A DNA stretch of 64,000 nt from Streptomyces sp. CG 926 (lineage in GTDB: Bacteria; Actinomycetota; Actinomycetes; Streptomycetales; Streptomycetaceae): positions 62,001 to 126,000 of the forward strand of contig NZ_QGGZ01000005.1 in assembly GCF_003148825.1 (NCBI RefSeq), written 5' to 3'. Made by a program: the position numbers and the translations under genes. Below the pieces are notes generated by a model. It was not told the origin of the DNA, made no database searches, and worked only from the letters and a program-made list of their open reading frames with translations. Positions 51,446-61,147 of this stretch are shown one piece after another. The first letter of the stretch is position 1. The number at the start of each line of letters is the position of its first letter.

Positions 51446-51494
51446 CGGGGGCGCCGCCCCCGGACCCCCGCGCCTCGAACGCCGGCGAGGCTAG
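51446..51494 (+). repeat. Dispersed CGCCGGCG-type palindrome, copy 7
   Basis: GCGCCTCGAACGCCGGCGAG with GCTAG behind it. It overlaps the otsA stop by four bases, so part of this repeat is coding. Confidence 0.75.
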
Positions 51495-52924
51495 ATTTCA
51501 AGGGCCGACAGCTGGGCCTCGAACCAGGCGGACGGCGGGAGGGCCGTCGCGGCAGCGGAGAGGCGCTTCGTGCGTTCCGCCCGCTCACCCACCGGCATCG
51601 CCAGCGCAGCGTGCAGCGCCTGCGCCGTCGCCGTCACGTCGTACGGGTTCACCGTCAGCGCGTCCTGGCGGAGCTCCTCGTACGCCCCCGCCCCGGTGGA
51701 CAGCACCAGCACGCAGCCCGCCTCCGACACCACCGGGATCTCCTTCGCCACCAGGTTCATCCCGTCCCGCACCGGGTTCACCAGCGCCACGTCCGCCAGC
51801 CGGTACGCCGCCAAGGAGCGTGCGAAGTCGTCCTTCACCGACACCAGCACCGGCTGCCACTCCTGCGTCCCGAACTCCGCGTTGATCTCCGCCGCCAGCT
51901 CCGACACCGCCGCCGTGTAGTCCCGGTACACCTTCAGGTCCTGCCGAGAGGGGTACGCCGAGGCCAGGTGCACCACCCGGCCGCGCCACTCGGGCTGGTC
52001 CGTCAGGAGCTCCCGGTAGGCCAGCAGGCCGCGCAGGATGTTCTTCGACAGTTCCGTGCGGTCCACGCGGACGATCGTCTTCAGGCCGTCGACCTCCGCC
52101 CGCAGCTCCGCCAGCTTGGCGTCCACCTCCGGCCGGTGCGCCAGCGCCCGCAGTTCGTCCCCGTCCACGCCCAGCGGGTACGCCCGGACCTGGGTGGTGC
52201 GGGTGGGCCACACCGAGTAGCGCTGGTGCTCCACCACCGAGCCCTCGCGCACCTCCGACCGCCCCCACGCGTCGTCCAGCCGCGCCGACCCCAGGAACTC
52301 GGCCGCCCAGGCCTCGGTGTGGAAGCCGAGCACGTCCGCGCCGAGCATGCCCCACAGCAAGGTCTCGCGGACCACGTCCGGCAGCATGGCGAGATAGCCC
52401 GGCGCGGCCCACGGGGTGTGCGTGAAGTGCGCGATCCGCAGGTCGGGACGGAGCACCCGCAAGAGTCCGGGCACCAGCGCCAGGTGGTAGTCCTGCACCA
52501 GCACCTGCGCGCCCTGCGCGGCCTCCTCGGCCAGGGCGTCGGCGAAAGCCTGGTTGTAGCGCTCGTACGACTCCCACCGCCGACGGAACTCGGCGTCGAA
52601 GACCGGCTCGCGCGGCACGTCGTACAGGTGGTGGTGCGTGAACCACAGCACGGAGTTGGCGATGCCGTTGTACGCGTCGTCGTACATCGTGGGATCGATG
52701 TCCAACATCCGGACCCCTGGCTCGGCCACGCCCCGGCGGACCGCCTCCCGGTCCGCGTCCGACAGCGCCGCGCAGATCCACAGGGCCCCCGGCTGCTCGG
52801 CCAGGGCGGCGGAGAGTCCGGAGACGAGACCGCCCCCGCCGCGCCGGGCGCTGAGCGCTCCGTCCTGGGCGAGGGAGTAGGAGAGGGGGCCGCGGTTCGC
52901 TGCTACGAGTACCTGGGAAGCCAT
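51491..52924 (-). CDS. otsA: Trehalose-6-phosphate synthase
   Basis: Makes trehalose 6-phosphate from an NDP-glucose donor and glucose 6-phosphate. A 477-residue GT20 enzyme. VLVAANRGPLSYSL and RRGGGGLVSGLSAAL form the N-terminal donor loop. VQDYHLALVPGLLR is the acceptor-side motif, followed by HFTHTPWAAPGYLAMLP. The C-terminal half has RTELSKNILRGLLAYRELL and NPVRDGMNLVAKEIPVV with the donor-binding Asp and Glu. The ATG is at 52924. gpgS lies upstream on the same strand, 46 bases away, so both compatible-solute genes may share a transcript. Confidence 0.95.
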   Translation of the reverse strand: MASQVLVAANRGPLSYSLAQDGALSARRGGGGLVSGLSAALAEQPGALWICAALSDADREAVRRGVAEPGVRMLDIDPTMYDDAYNGIANSVLWFTHHHLYDVPREPVFDAEFRRRWESYERYNQAFADALAEEAAQGAQVLVQDYHLALVPGLLRVLRPDLRIAHFTHTPWAAPGYLAMLPDVVRETLLWGMLGADVLGFHTEAWAAEFLGSARLDDAWGRSEVREGSVVEHQRYSVWPTRTTQVRAYPLGVDGDELRALAHRPEVDAKLAELRAEVDGLKTIVRVDRTELSKNILRGLLAYRELLTDQPEWRGRVVHLASAYPSRQDLKVYRDYTAAVSELAAEINAEFGTQEWQPVLVSVKDDFARSLAAYRLADVALVNPVRDGMNLVAKEIPVVSEAGCVLVLSTGAGAYEELRQDALTVNPYDVTATAQALHAALAMPVGERAERTKRLSAAATALPPSAWFEAQLSALEI

Positions 52925-52970
52925 GCGGCCAACCTAGCCCGGCCCGACCCCGCTCAAACCGTACGTTCCC

Positions 52971-53969
52971 TCACGCCACGCGCCGCAGTGCGTACTCCTC
53001 GATGCCCGCCATCGGCGGCCGTTCCTCGGTGTCCACCGGGTACGTCCGCGGTACGAAGCCCTGCGGGCCGCGCTCGAACTGCGTGAGCTCCGGCCGTACG
53101 AGGTGCCCGCGCGAGAGCCGTACCTGGGCGGTGCGGTAGATCGCCGCGGCCATCCGGCCCAGCGCCTGCCCGTCCTGGTGACGGTGGAGCCGTACGCCCA
53201 CGTCCACCTGGGCCAGCGCGTCCAGCCCGACCGTGTGCAGCGCGTCGACCAGCAGGCCCAGCTCGACGCCGTACCCGACGGGGAACGGCAGCCGTTCCAG
53301 CAGGGAGCGCCGTACGGCGTACTCGCCGCCCAGCGGCTGGACGAAGCCGGCCAGCTGGGGCCAGTGGAGGTTGAGGAGGGGGCGGGCGACCAGCTCGGTG
53401 ACCCGGCCGCCCTGGCCGGGGCGCTCGCCCAGCGGCCGGTCGTACATCGCCTTGACGAAGTGCACGTCGGGGTCGGTCAGCAGCGGTCCGACGATCCCCG
53501 AGACGAAGGCGGCGGAGAAGTCCCGCAGGTCGGCGTCGACGAAGCAGACGATGTCCCCGTGGGTGGCCAGCAGCGAGCGCCACAGCACCTCGCCCTTGCC
53601 GGGCAGCGCCGGGACGCGGGGCAGGATCTCGTCCCGGTGCACCACCCGGGCGCCGGCCTTCGCCGCGACCTCCGCGGTGCGGTCCGCGGAGCCCGAGTCG
53701 ACCACGACCAGCTCGTCGACCAGGGGCGTCGGCAGCCCCTCGATCAGCTCACGCCGGATGACCTCGACGATCGCGCCGACCGTCGCCTCCTCGTCCAGTG
53801 CGGGCAGCACGACGCTGACCGTGGTCCCGGCCGCCCGTTTCCGGTCGAGCAACTGGTCGAGCGGTCGGTCGGCGGCGGCCCAGGAGCGGTCGGCCAGCCA
53901 GCGCTCCACCTCTTCCAGCACCCTCAGCACTCCCTGCGTGTCGGCGATATGCGCCCTTATGTGATCCAT
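52971..53969 (-). CDS. gpgS: Glucosyl-3-phosphoglycerate synthase
   Basis: Transfers glucose to 3-phosphoglycerate, the first step towards glucosylglycerate and methylglucose polysaccharides in actinomycetes. A 332-residue GT-A (GT81) enzyme. VSVVLPALDEEATVGAIVEV and VDSGSADRTAEVA bind the donor, CFVDADLRDFSAAFV contains the DxD metal motif, and GGRVTELVARPLLNLHWP with QPLGGEYAVRRSLLERLPFP form the acceptor region. Its length matches the family. It shares its upstream region with the SAM riboswitch of thrC, facing the other way. Confidence 0.92.
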   Translation of the reverse strand: MDHIRAHIADTQGVLRVLEEVERWLADRSWAAADRPLDQLLDRKRAAGTTVSVVLPALDEEATVGAIVEVIRRELIEGLPTPLVDELVVVDSGSADRTAEVAAKAGARVVHRDEILPRVPALPGKGEVLWRSLLATHGDIVCFVDADLRDFSAAFVSGIVGPLLTDPDVHFVKAMYDRPLGERPGQGGRVTELVARPLLNLHWPQLAGFVQPLGGEYAVRRSLLERLPFPVGYGVELGLLVDALHTVGLDALAQVDVGVRLHRHQDGQALGRMAAAIYRTAQVRLSRGHLVRPELTQFERGPQGFVPRTYPVDTEERPPMAGIEEYALRRVA

Positions 53970-54106
53970 CTCGCGGTTCGGACGGCTGTCTCAACCGCCC
54001 GACCCTTCGGTTACAGTCTTGAACAACGCGAAGGACCACCGCATGCCGGGGGTCCTCGCGACAAACGCACCGGCGCGCCATAGAGCGCGTGTGCCGGTGC
54101 CATACC

Positions 54107-54262
54107 GCTCATCCAGAGGGGCAGAGGGACACGGCCCGTTGAAGCCCCGGCAACCCTCCAGTCGGTTCTCGCGATCGCACATCCAGCGACGTCAGCGAGG
54201 TCCCCGGCTAGGGAAGGTGCCAATTCCGTCTCATGGCGAAGTGCGCCATGGGGAAGATGAGG
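54107..54262 (+). ncRNA. SAM-I (S-box) riboswitch
   Basis: P1 is GCTCATC (54107-54113) with GATGAG (54256-54261). The core AGAGGGGCAGAGGGAC, then GGCCC-TTGAA-GCCCCGGCAACC and GGTGCCAATTCC are S-box hallmarks, and P4 (ATGGCG-AAGT-GCGCCAT) precedes GGAAGATGAG. The P1 3' strand runs straight into the ribosome binding region of thrC and no T-run is seen, so control is probably at translation initiation: SAM binding would hide the site. Confidence 0.93.
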
Positions 54263-54280
54263 AGAAAGGGCCTCGCCATC

Positions 54281-55570
54281 ATGGCTGCACAGACTGTCGC
54301 CACCTCTGCCGACCTCGGTTCCGTCGACCTCGGACCTGCCACCGGCCTTTCCTGTCGCGAGTGCGGTACCCGCTTCGAGCTCGGCCCCATCTTCGCGTGC
54401 GTCGAGTGCTTCGGACCGCTGGAAGTCGCCTACGACCTCCCGACCGGGGACCCCGAAGCCCTGCGCGCCGCGATCGAGGCCGGCCCGAACAACATCTGGC
54501 GCTACGCGCCGCTGCTGCCCGTCCCCGCGGACGTGGCGTCCAAGCCCAGCCTGAACCCCGGCTTCACCAAGCTCGTGGACGCGGCCAACCTGGCCAAGGA
54601 GCTGGGCATCACCGGCAAGCTCTACGTCAAGGACGACTCCGGCAACCCGACGCACTCCTTCAAGGACCGCGTCGTGGCCATCGCCGTCGAGGCCGCCCGC
54701 GCCTTCGGCTTCACCACCCTGTCCTGCTCCTCGACCGGCAACCTGGCCGGCGCCGTCGGCGCCGCGGCCGCCCGGGCCGGCTTCCGCTCCTGCGTGTTCA
54801 TCCCGCACGACCTGGAGCAGGGCAAGGTCGTCATGGCCGGTGTGTACGGCGGCGACCTGGTCGGCATCGAGGGCAACTACGACGACGTCAACCGCTTCTG
54901 CTCCGAGCTCATCGGTGACCCGCTGGGCGAGGGCTGGGGCTTCGTCAACGTCAACCTGCGCCCGTACTACGGCGAGGGCTCCAAGACGCTCGCGTACGAG
55001 ATCTGCGAGCAGCTCGGCTGGCAGCTGCCCGACCAGATCGTCATCCCGATCGCGTCCGGCTCGCAGCTGACGAAGATCGACAAGGGTCTGCAGGAGCTCA
55101 TCAAGCTCGGCCTCGTCGAGGACAAGCCGTACAAGATCTTCGGCGCCCAGGCCGAGGGTTGCTCCCCGGTGTCCACCGCCTTCAAGGCCGGTCACGACGT
55201 GGTCCGCCCGCAGAAGCCGAACACCATCGCCAAGTCGCTGGCCATCGGCAACCCGGCGGACGGCCCGTACGTCCTGGACATCGCCCGGCGCACCGGCGGT
55301 TTCGTCGAGGACGTCGACGACGAGCAGGTCGTCGAGGCCATCAAGATCCTCGCGCAGACCGAGGGCATCTTCGCCGAGACCGCGGGCGGCGTGACCGTCG
55401 GCGTGACGAAGAAGCTCATCGAGAACGGGCAGCTCGACCCGACGCTGACCACCGTCGTCCTCAACACCGGTGACGGCCTCAAGACCCTGGAGGCGGTGGC
55501 CGCGGACAGCGGACAGACCGCCACCATCCGCCCGAGCCTGGACGCGTTCCGCGCCGCCGGCCTGGCCTGA
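54281..55570 (+). CDS. thrC: Threonine synthase
   Basis: Converts O-phosphohomoserine to threonine with PLP. A 429-residue enzyme. An N-terminal four-Cys motif (Cys25, Cys28, Cys40, Cys43 in CRECG and CVECFG) looks like a small zinc site, as in the plant-like/class with rubredoxin-type ends. The PLP Lys is Lys128 in NPTHSFKDRVVA. Further contacts are SCSSTGNLAGAVGAAAARAG and a C-terminal LNTGDGLKTLEAV. The ATG at 54281 is preceded by AGGAGAAAGGG, at the end of the SAM riboswitch. Methionine and threonine branch at this substrate, which may explain control by SAM. Confidence 0.95.
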   Translation: MAAQTVATSADLGSVDLGPATGLSCRECGTRFELGPIFACVECFGPLEVAYDLPTGDPEALRAAIEAGPNNIWRYAPLLPVPADVASKPSLNPGFTKLVDAANLAKELGITGKLYVKDDSGNPTHSFKDRVVAIAVEAARAFGFTTLSCSSTGNLAGAVGAAAARAGFRSCVFIPHDLEQGKVVMAGVYGGDLVGIEGNYDDVNRFCSELIGDPLGEGWGFVNVNLRPYYGEGSKTLAYEICEQLGWQLPDQIVIPIASGSQLTKIDKGLQELIKLGLVEDKPYKIFGAQAEGCSPVSTAFKAGHDVVRPQKPNTIAKSLAIGNPADGPYVLDIARRTGGFVEDVDDEQVVEAIKILAQTEGIFAETAGGVTVGVTKKLIENGQLDPTLTTVVLNTGDGLKTLEAVAADSGQTATIRPSLDAFRAAGLA

Positions 55571-55618
55571 CCTGACCTGACCCCTTCTCCTCCGCTCTCC
55601 CGGAAAGGCAGTAGCGCC

Positions 55619-55897
55619 ATGAGCGTCAACGTCCGCATCCCCACCATCCTGCGCACCTACACCGGCGGCGTCGCCGAGGTCCCGGCCGAGGGCGCGACCC
55701 TCGCCGAGGTCATCGAGTCCCTGGAGAAGAACCACCCGGGCATCGCCGCGCGCGTCCTGGACGACCAGGGCAAGCTGCGCCGCTTCGTGAACGTCTACGT
55801 CAACGACGACGACGTGCGTTTCGAGGGCGGGCTGCAGGCGGCGACGCCCGACGGCGCCGGCGTCTCGATCATCCCGGCCGTCGCCGGCGGTTGCTGA
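55619..55897 (+). CDS. MoaD/ThiS-family sulfur carrier protein (CysO-like) ending in GGC
   Basis: A 92-residue ubiquitin-like protein: VNVRIPTILRTYTGGVAEVPAEGATL, LRRFVNVYVNDDDVRFEGGL and IIPAVAGGC. Carriers in this family end in Gly-Gly, which is activated to a thiocarboxylate for sulfur transfer. Here one extra Cys follows, so removal of the last residue by a JAMM-type peptidase may be needed, or the chain mimics the CysO-Cys intermediate of Mycobacterium. It lies 48 bases after thrC, as in a short operon, and is closed by a strong terminator. The best known role of such proteins is cysteine synthesis. Confidence 0.9.
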   Translation: MSVNVRIPTILRTYTGGVAEVPAEGATLAEVIESLEKNHPGIAARVLDDQGKLRRFVNVYVNDDDVRFEGGLQAATPDGAGVSIIPAVAGGC

Positions 55898-55911
55898 CAC
55901 GCGAAAACCGA

Positions 55912-55946
55912 AATTGCCCCCTCCGCTAAAAGCGGAGGGGGCAATT
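55912..55946 (+). terminator. Terminator of the thrC operon
   Basis: A perfect 16-bp stem AATTGCCCCCTCCGCT / AGCGGAGGGGGCAATT with loop AAA, 14 bases after the stop. Confidence 0.93.
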
Positions 55947-56279
55947 CTGCTTGATTGGGCACGGTAGGGTTGGGGAAGTCCCCTCCGCTGTTCTTGCCCG
56001 CCGCATATGAACGGGCCGCGTGAGGGTCGACATCGGGCCAACATGCAAGTGCGGTATGGGGCTTTGGCGAGATATGTCAGGCCCGAGTTGCCCGGGAGTA
56101 TGGCAAATTTTCACTCTATTTCAATGTTTCCCGGTGTCCAGAATTCTCATCGGATTGACCTGTTGCAGACAGCATCCGCGCAGATACATTCAGCCTCGGT
56201 CGAAGCGTTCCGACGCAAGTTCTGACCCGGGATCGTGAAGTGCGTTCCTGCGCAAGGGCCAGTAATAGGGGAGTTAGGC
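55947..56279 (+). other. Upstream region and long leader of the cold-shock gene
   Basis: No gene is seen. From about 56100 to 56170 the sequence is unusually AT-rich for this genome (ATTTTCACTCTATTTCAATG), which suits a promoter followed by a long untranslated leader, as in many cold-shock genes. The GGGGAG site at about 56266-56271 serves the ATG at 56280. Confidence 0.5.
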
Positions 56280-56486
56280 ATGGCTCAGGGCACCGTCAAG
56301 TGGTTCAACGCGGAGAAGGGCTACGGCTTCATCGCGGTCGACGGTGGTGCGGATGTGTTCGTCCACTACAGCGCCATCCAGATGGACGGGTACCGCACCC
56401 TTGAAGAGGGTCAGCGGGTCGAGTTCGAGATCTCGCAGGGCCAGAAGGGTCCGCAGGCGGACATGGTCAAGCTCGCACTCGGCTAG
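56280..56486 (+). CDS. Cold-shock protein
   Basis: A 68-residue CspA-type protein forming one OB fold. The RNA-binding motifs RNP1 (KGYGFIAV) and RNP2 (DVFVHYSAI) are intact and the N-terminus [16 protein letters not shown] is standard. It binds single-stranded RNA and DNA and melts structure in messages. The ATG at 56280 follows a GGGGAG site. It is followed by a GC-rich hairpin and then the groEL2 control region. Confidence 0.95.
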   Translation: MAQGTVKWFNAEKGYGFIAVDGGADVFVHYSAIQMDGYRTLEEGQRVEFEISQGQKGPQADMVKLALG

Positions 56487-56540
56487 TCCTGGAGCGATCG
56501 ACCACCGACGCACGGTCTTCATCGAAGACCTGGAACACCA

Positions 56541-56580
56541 CGAGGGGCCCACATCCTGGACACGGGATGGGGGCCCCTCG
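56541..56580 (+). terminator. Cold-shock gene terminator
   Basis: A stem CGAGGGGCCC-A-CATCC / GGATG-G-GGGCCCCTCG with one mismatch, 54 bases after the stop. Confidence 0.8.
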
Positions 56581-56619
56581 TGCGTCGGCCCGGCAGTAGC
56601 GGGGTCTTGCCCCAAGCCG

Positions 56620-56646
56620 CTTGCACTCGGGGGGGTCGAGTGCTAA
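56620..56646. promoter_or_regulatory. CIRCE element 1 (HrcA site)
   Basis: CTTGCACTC, 9 bases, GAGTGCTAA. The left arm differs from the CIRCE consensus TTAGCACTC at two positions. It overlaps the -35 and -10 hexamers of the promoter. Confidence 0.8.
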
Positions 56647-56649
56647 TCA
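56621..56649 (+). promoter_or_regulatory. groEL2 promoter
   Basis: TTGCAC at 56621-56626 and TAATCA at 56644-56649 with a 17-base spacer. HrcA bound at CIRCE 1 would block it. Confidence 0.65.
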
Positions 56650-56655
56650 TTGGCG

Positions 56656-56682
56656 TTAGCACTCTCCTGGTGAGAGTGCTAC
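56656..56682. promoter_or_regulatory. CIRCE element 2 (HrcA site)
   Basis: TTAGCACTC, 9 bases, GAGTGCTAC. This is the better match to the CIRCE consensus and lies in the early transcribed leader. Confidence 0.92.
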
Positions 56683-56685
56683 TGA

Positions 56686-58434
<1,749 letters not shown>

Positions 58435-58478
58435 TCCACCCCTGGCTCCGGCCACCGGTAGATCGGCTGTTCTCGAAC

Positions 58479-58510
58479 GAGGGCGGCACCCCGCGAGGGG
58501 TGCCGCCCTC
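58479..58510 (+). terminator. groEL2 terminator
   Basis: A perfect 14-bp stem GAGGGCGGCACCCC / GGGGTGCCGCCCTC with loop GCGA, 45 bases after the stop. Confidence 0.9.
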
Positions 58511-58590
58511 GGGCGTTTCCGGGCCGCCGCCCTCAGGCGGGGCCGGCACCGCGTCGGCGCCCTGCGTCCGGGATCCGGCGCTTCGGCCGG

Positions 58591-59172
58591 TCAGAAGCCG
58601 GTCGTGTCGATCGTGAAGGCGAACGGCTCCGGGACCTGCAGGGGCTCGCCGAAGGAGACGGTCGTGCGGGAGCGGTACCCGTGCGGAGAGGGGTCCCAGA
58701 AGCAGGTGATTTCCGAGTCCTGCATGTCGACGACCAGGTAGACCGGTACAAGGCGTCCGTAGACCTCGAGCTTCTCGGTCCAGTCCGCGTCCTTGGTCGA
58801 CAGGGAGGTGAACTCGGCGACCAGTGACAAGGCCGCCCCGTCCGCGTGGCGGCCCTCTTCGTCGAAAGAGGCCTCGTCCGCGACGAAGAGGTCGGGGCCG
58901 TAGGCGCGTTTCGCCGCCGGGAAGCTGAAGAGGAACGGCGACGTCTCCGCGATGTGCCCCTTGGGCACGTGCGCCTCGATCTGCTTGCGAAGTGCGCGCA
59001 TGGGGCGCAGGTAGCGCAGCGCGGAGAACGGCGACACGACGATCTTCCCCCGGATGAGCTCGGCCTTGAAGCCGTCTGGCGTGTTCATCTCCTCGACGGT
59101 GCGCAGCAGTGTTTCGAACGTTGGCGGCGACAGAGTCTCTATGGGTGTGGCCCGCTCGGTCATGGTCGTCAC
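58591..59172 (-). CDS. Uma2/DUF820-family protein
   Basis: A 193-residue protein with a PD-(D/E)xK nuclease-like fold typical of Uma2 proteins: KAELIRGKIVVSPFSALRY, then AYGPDLFVADEASFDEEG (Asp), ALSLVAEFTSLSTKDADWTEKLEVYGRLVPVYLVVD with the Glu and Lys of the active-site motif. Such proteins are abundant in Streptomyces and cyanobacteria, and their cellular role is not established. GTG at 59172 is preferred as it follows a GGAGGAC site; an ATG lies nine bases on. It is convergent with groEL2. Confidence 0.85.
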   Translation of the reverse strand: MTTMTERATPIETLSPPTFETLLRTVEEMNTPDGFKAELIRGKIVVSPFSALRYLRPMRALRKQIEAHVPKGHIAETSPFLFSFPAAKRAYGPDLFVADEASFDEEGRHADGAALSLVAEFTSLSTKDADWTEKLEVYGRLVPVYLVVDMQDSEITCFWDPSPHGYRSRTTVSFGEPLQVPEPFAFTIDTTGF

Positions 59173-59298
59173 CGTCGTCCTCCGGGGCGTGCTGTGCCGT
59201 GGATGTGTTCCTCGTCCCAGGCTAGCGACGGCGGGGCTGCCGTGCCCGGCCTATGGGACGTGCCACCCGTGGGTGATGCGGTTTGGTTGACTGGTGGC

Positions 59299-59907
59299 AT
59301 GACTGATGCGGCGGGAGTGTTCATCAAGATCTGCGGGCTGAAGACCGCCCACGACGTCGACGTGGCCGTGGCCGCCGGGGCCGATGCCGTCGGGTTCGTG
59401 TTCGCGCCCGGGAGTCCGCGGACCGTCGATGCCGCCACCGCGCGGGAGCTCGCCGCGCGGGTGCCGGACCGGGTGCTGACCGTCGGGGTGTTCCGGGGGC
59501 AGCCGGTGGCGGAGGTGCGCCGGTTCGCCGAGGAGAGCGGGGTGCGCGGGGTGCAGCTGCACGGCGAGGAGGGTCCCGAGGACTTCGCGGCGCTGCGCGT
59601 CGGGGGCCGGACCCTGCTGCGGGCCACCGCGGAGCACGTGAAGCGCTGCGGTGAGTACGGCGAGGACCTGCTGCTGCTGGACGCGCCCGATCCGGGCTCC
59701 GGCAAGCCGTGGAACTGGGGCGCGGCGGACTTCACCGCGCCCGAGGGGCGGTGGCTGCTGGCCGGCGGGCTGAACCCGGGCAATGTGCGGGCGGCGCTCG
59801 CGGCCACCGGGGCGTGGGGCGTGGACGTGTCCAGCGGGGTGGAGCGGGAGCGCGGCGTGAAGTCGCCGGAGTTGATCCGCGCCTTCGTCGAGGCCGCCCG
59901 GGGGTAG
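59299..59907 (+). CDS. trpF: Phosphoribosylanthranilate isomerase
   Basis: Third step of tryptophan synthesis, an Amadori isomerisation. A 202-residue TIM barrel. The catalytic Cys is in FIKICGLKTAHDVDVAV, the catalytic Asp in LLLLDAPDPGSGKPWNWG, and the phosphate loop is LLAGGLNPGNVRAAL with VDVSSGVERERGVKSPELI. Actinomycetes often lack a separate TrpF because PriA performs both reactions, so a stand-alone copy may serve a secondary pathway or be redundant. No other trp genes are near. Confidence 0.9.
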   Translation: MTDAAGVFIKICGLKTAHDVDVAVAAGADAVGFVFAPGSPRTVDAATARELAARVPDRVLTVGVFRGQPVAEVRRFAEESGVRGVQLHGEEGPEDFAALRVGGRTLLRATAEHVKRCGEYGEDLLLLDAPDPGSGKPWNWGAADFTAPEGRWLLAGGLNPGNVRAALAATGAWGVDVSSGVERERGVKSPELIRAFVEAARG

Positions 59908-60188
59908 TGCGCGGACGCCGGGCCGGGGCCGCGGCAGCGGCCCGCCGGTCGGCGGCGCGGAACTTCGTGGGCCCCGACGGCCCGCGCGTGCGTCCCGTCC
60001 CGTGCGGCGGACGGCGGTGGTCGGGGGTTGCCACGCATACCGCTGCTACCAGGAGGACTGCCGTCCCGCTCCCTCCGTCGTGGTGGGAAGGGTGCGGCAG
60101 ATGATCGCTGCGCGAGCCGTCGGGGCGGTGTGGTCAGAGCTGCTGCTCGCTCGCCCTGACCGGTCTCATGGGGCGCCCGTGGCCGTGC

Positions 60189-60944
60189 TCAGTTGACACT
60201 GCGCCAGATGTGGGACTCATCCTCCTGCTCCTCCTGCTCCTCCTCCAGGCCGGCGGCGAGGACCGTCGAAGTCGCGGGCGGTACACCCGCGGAAACTCCC
60301 ACCGCGCAGACGTACCCGCCGGGGAGACGACTGACGTTGAACTCACCCGCGGTGTAGGGCGTGTGCGCGGAGAAGGGAACCTCCAGCTCTCCCTGGCCGT
60401 GGAAGCCGACGCGCTTCATACCCGCGCGCATGCCCTCGCCCGTCAGCTTCATCGCGGCCTCCTTCAGCACCCACAGCGCCGCCCTGTGCTCGGCGTCGGG
60501 CCCTGCCGAGGGCAGGGCGGAGATCTCGTCAGGAGTGAGGAAGGCACGGTCAGGCAGCACGGACACGCGCGAGATCTCCTCCACGTCCACACCTACTCGC
60601 GCTCCCAGCGACGCGGCGGCCACCGCGTAGCGGCCGCTGTGCGCCATGCTCACGAACAGGCGCGGCTGCGTCTTCACGTACGGGCGCCCGTCGCGGTGAC
60701 GTCCGAGCTGGAGTCCGGTCCACGGGACGCCGAGGAGCCGGCCTGCGGCCTGGAGGGCCAGCCGGCGGGCCAGCACCGAGCGCGTCCGGTCGGCGGGCCG
60801 GTGCAGGCGGGCCACCCGCTCCTGGTCGTGAGGCGAAAGGCGGCACAGCGCCGCACGGGCGGCTGCCCCGGCTCCCGGAGCCTGCAGGTCGCAGGTGAGG
60901 AAGAGGCTCCGGGGCGACTGGCCCGGGCGTGCCGTCGCGGTCAT
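60189..60944 (-). CDS. 4'-phosphopantetheinyl transferase (Sfp type)
   Basis: Attaches phosphopantetheine from CoA to carrier proteins. A 251-residue two-lobe Sfp-type enzyme. Metal and CoA motifs are VGVDVEEISRVSV and WVLKEAAMKLTGEGM, and SRLPGGYVCAVGVSAG follows. It is the last gene of the polyketide operon seen here and probably primes its ACP. It overlaps the small gene upstream by 4 bases. The tail is a run of Glu and Gln (EEEQEEQEDES) encoded by CTC/CTG repeats, which looks like slippage and is not part of the fold. Confidence 0.88.
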   Translation of the reverse strand: MTATARPGQSPRSLFLTCDLQAPGAGAAARAALCRLSPHDQERVARLHRPADRTRSVLARRLALQAAGRLLGVPWTGLQLGRHRDGRPYVKTQPRLFVSMAHSGRYAVAAASLGARVGVDVEEISRVSVLPDRAFLTPDEISALPSAGPDAEHRAALWVLKEAAMKLTGEGMRAGMKRVGFHGQGELEVPFSAHTPYTAGEFNVSRLPGGYVCAVGVSAGVPPATSTVLAAGLEEEQEEQEDESHIWRSVN

Positions 60945-61147
60945 GACAGCCCCAGCCGTGCCAGGCGCCGGGCCATCGCGTCGTAGGGAATGAAGCGTGC
61001 GTCGTCGTCCGTTTCCCGCTCCGTACTTCCGGAGGCGTTCCCGATACCGGGGGCGAAGATGTTCAGTACCGCGACCAAGGGATGTTCCTCCTCCACGAGG
61101 GCGGGAGGGCGCGTGTTCACCGGGGTGGCCATGGGTTCCCCGGTCAT
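60941..61147 (-). CDS. Unknown 68-residue protein of the polyketide operon
   Basis: A short acidic protein without recognised family: VNTRPPALVEEEHPLVAVLNIFAPGIGN, an acidic Ser/Glu/Asp stretch (GSTERETDDDARFIPYDAM), and an Arg-rich end (ARRLARLGLS). There is no signal peptide or membrane span. The start overlaps the hydrolase stop and its stop overlaps the PPTase start, each by 4 bases (ATGA), so it is translated as part of the operon. The second in-frame ATG (MATPV) is a possible alternative. Its role cannot be predicted; context suggests a helper of polyketide assembly. Confidence 0.65.
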   Translation of the reverse strand: MTGEPMATPVNTRPPALVEEEHPLVAVLNIFAPGIGNASGSTERETDDDARFIPYDAMARRLARLGLS

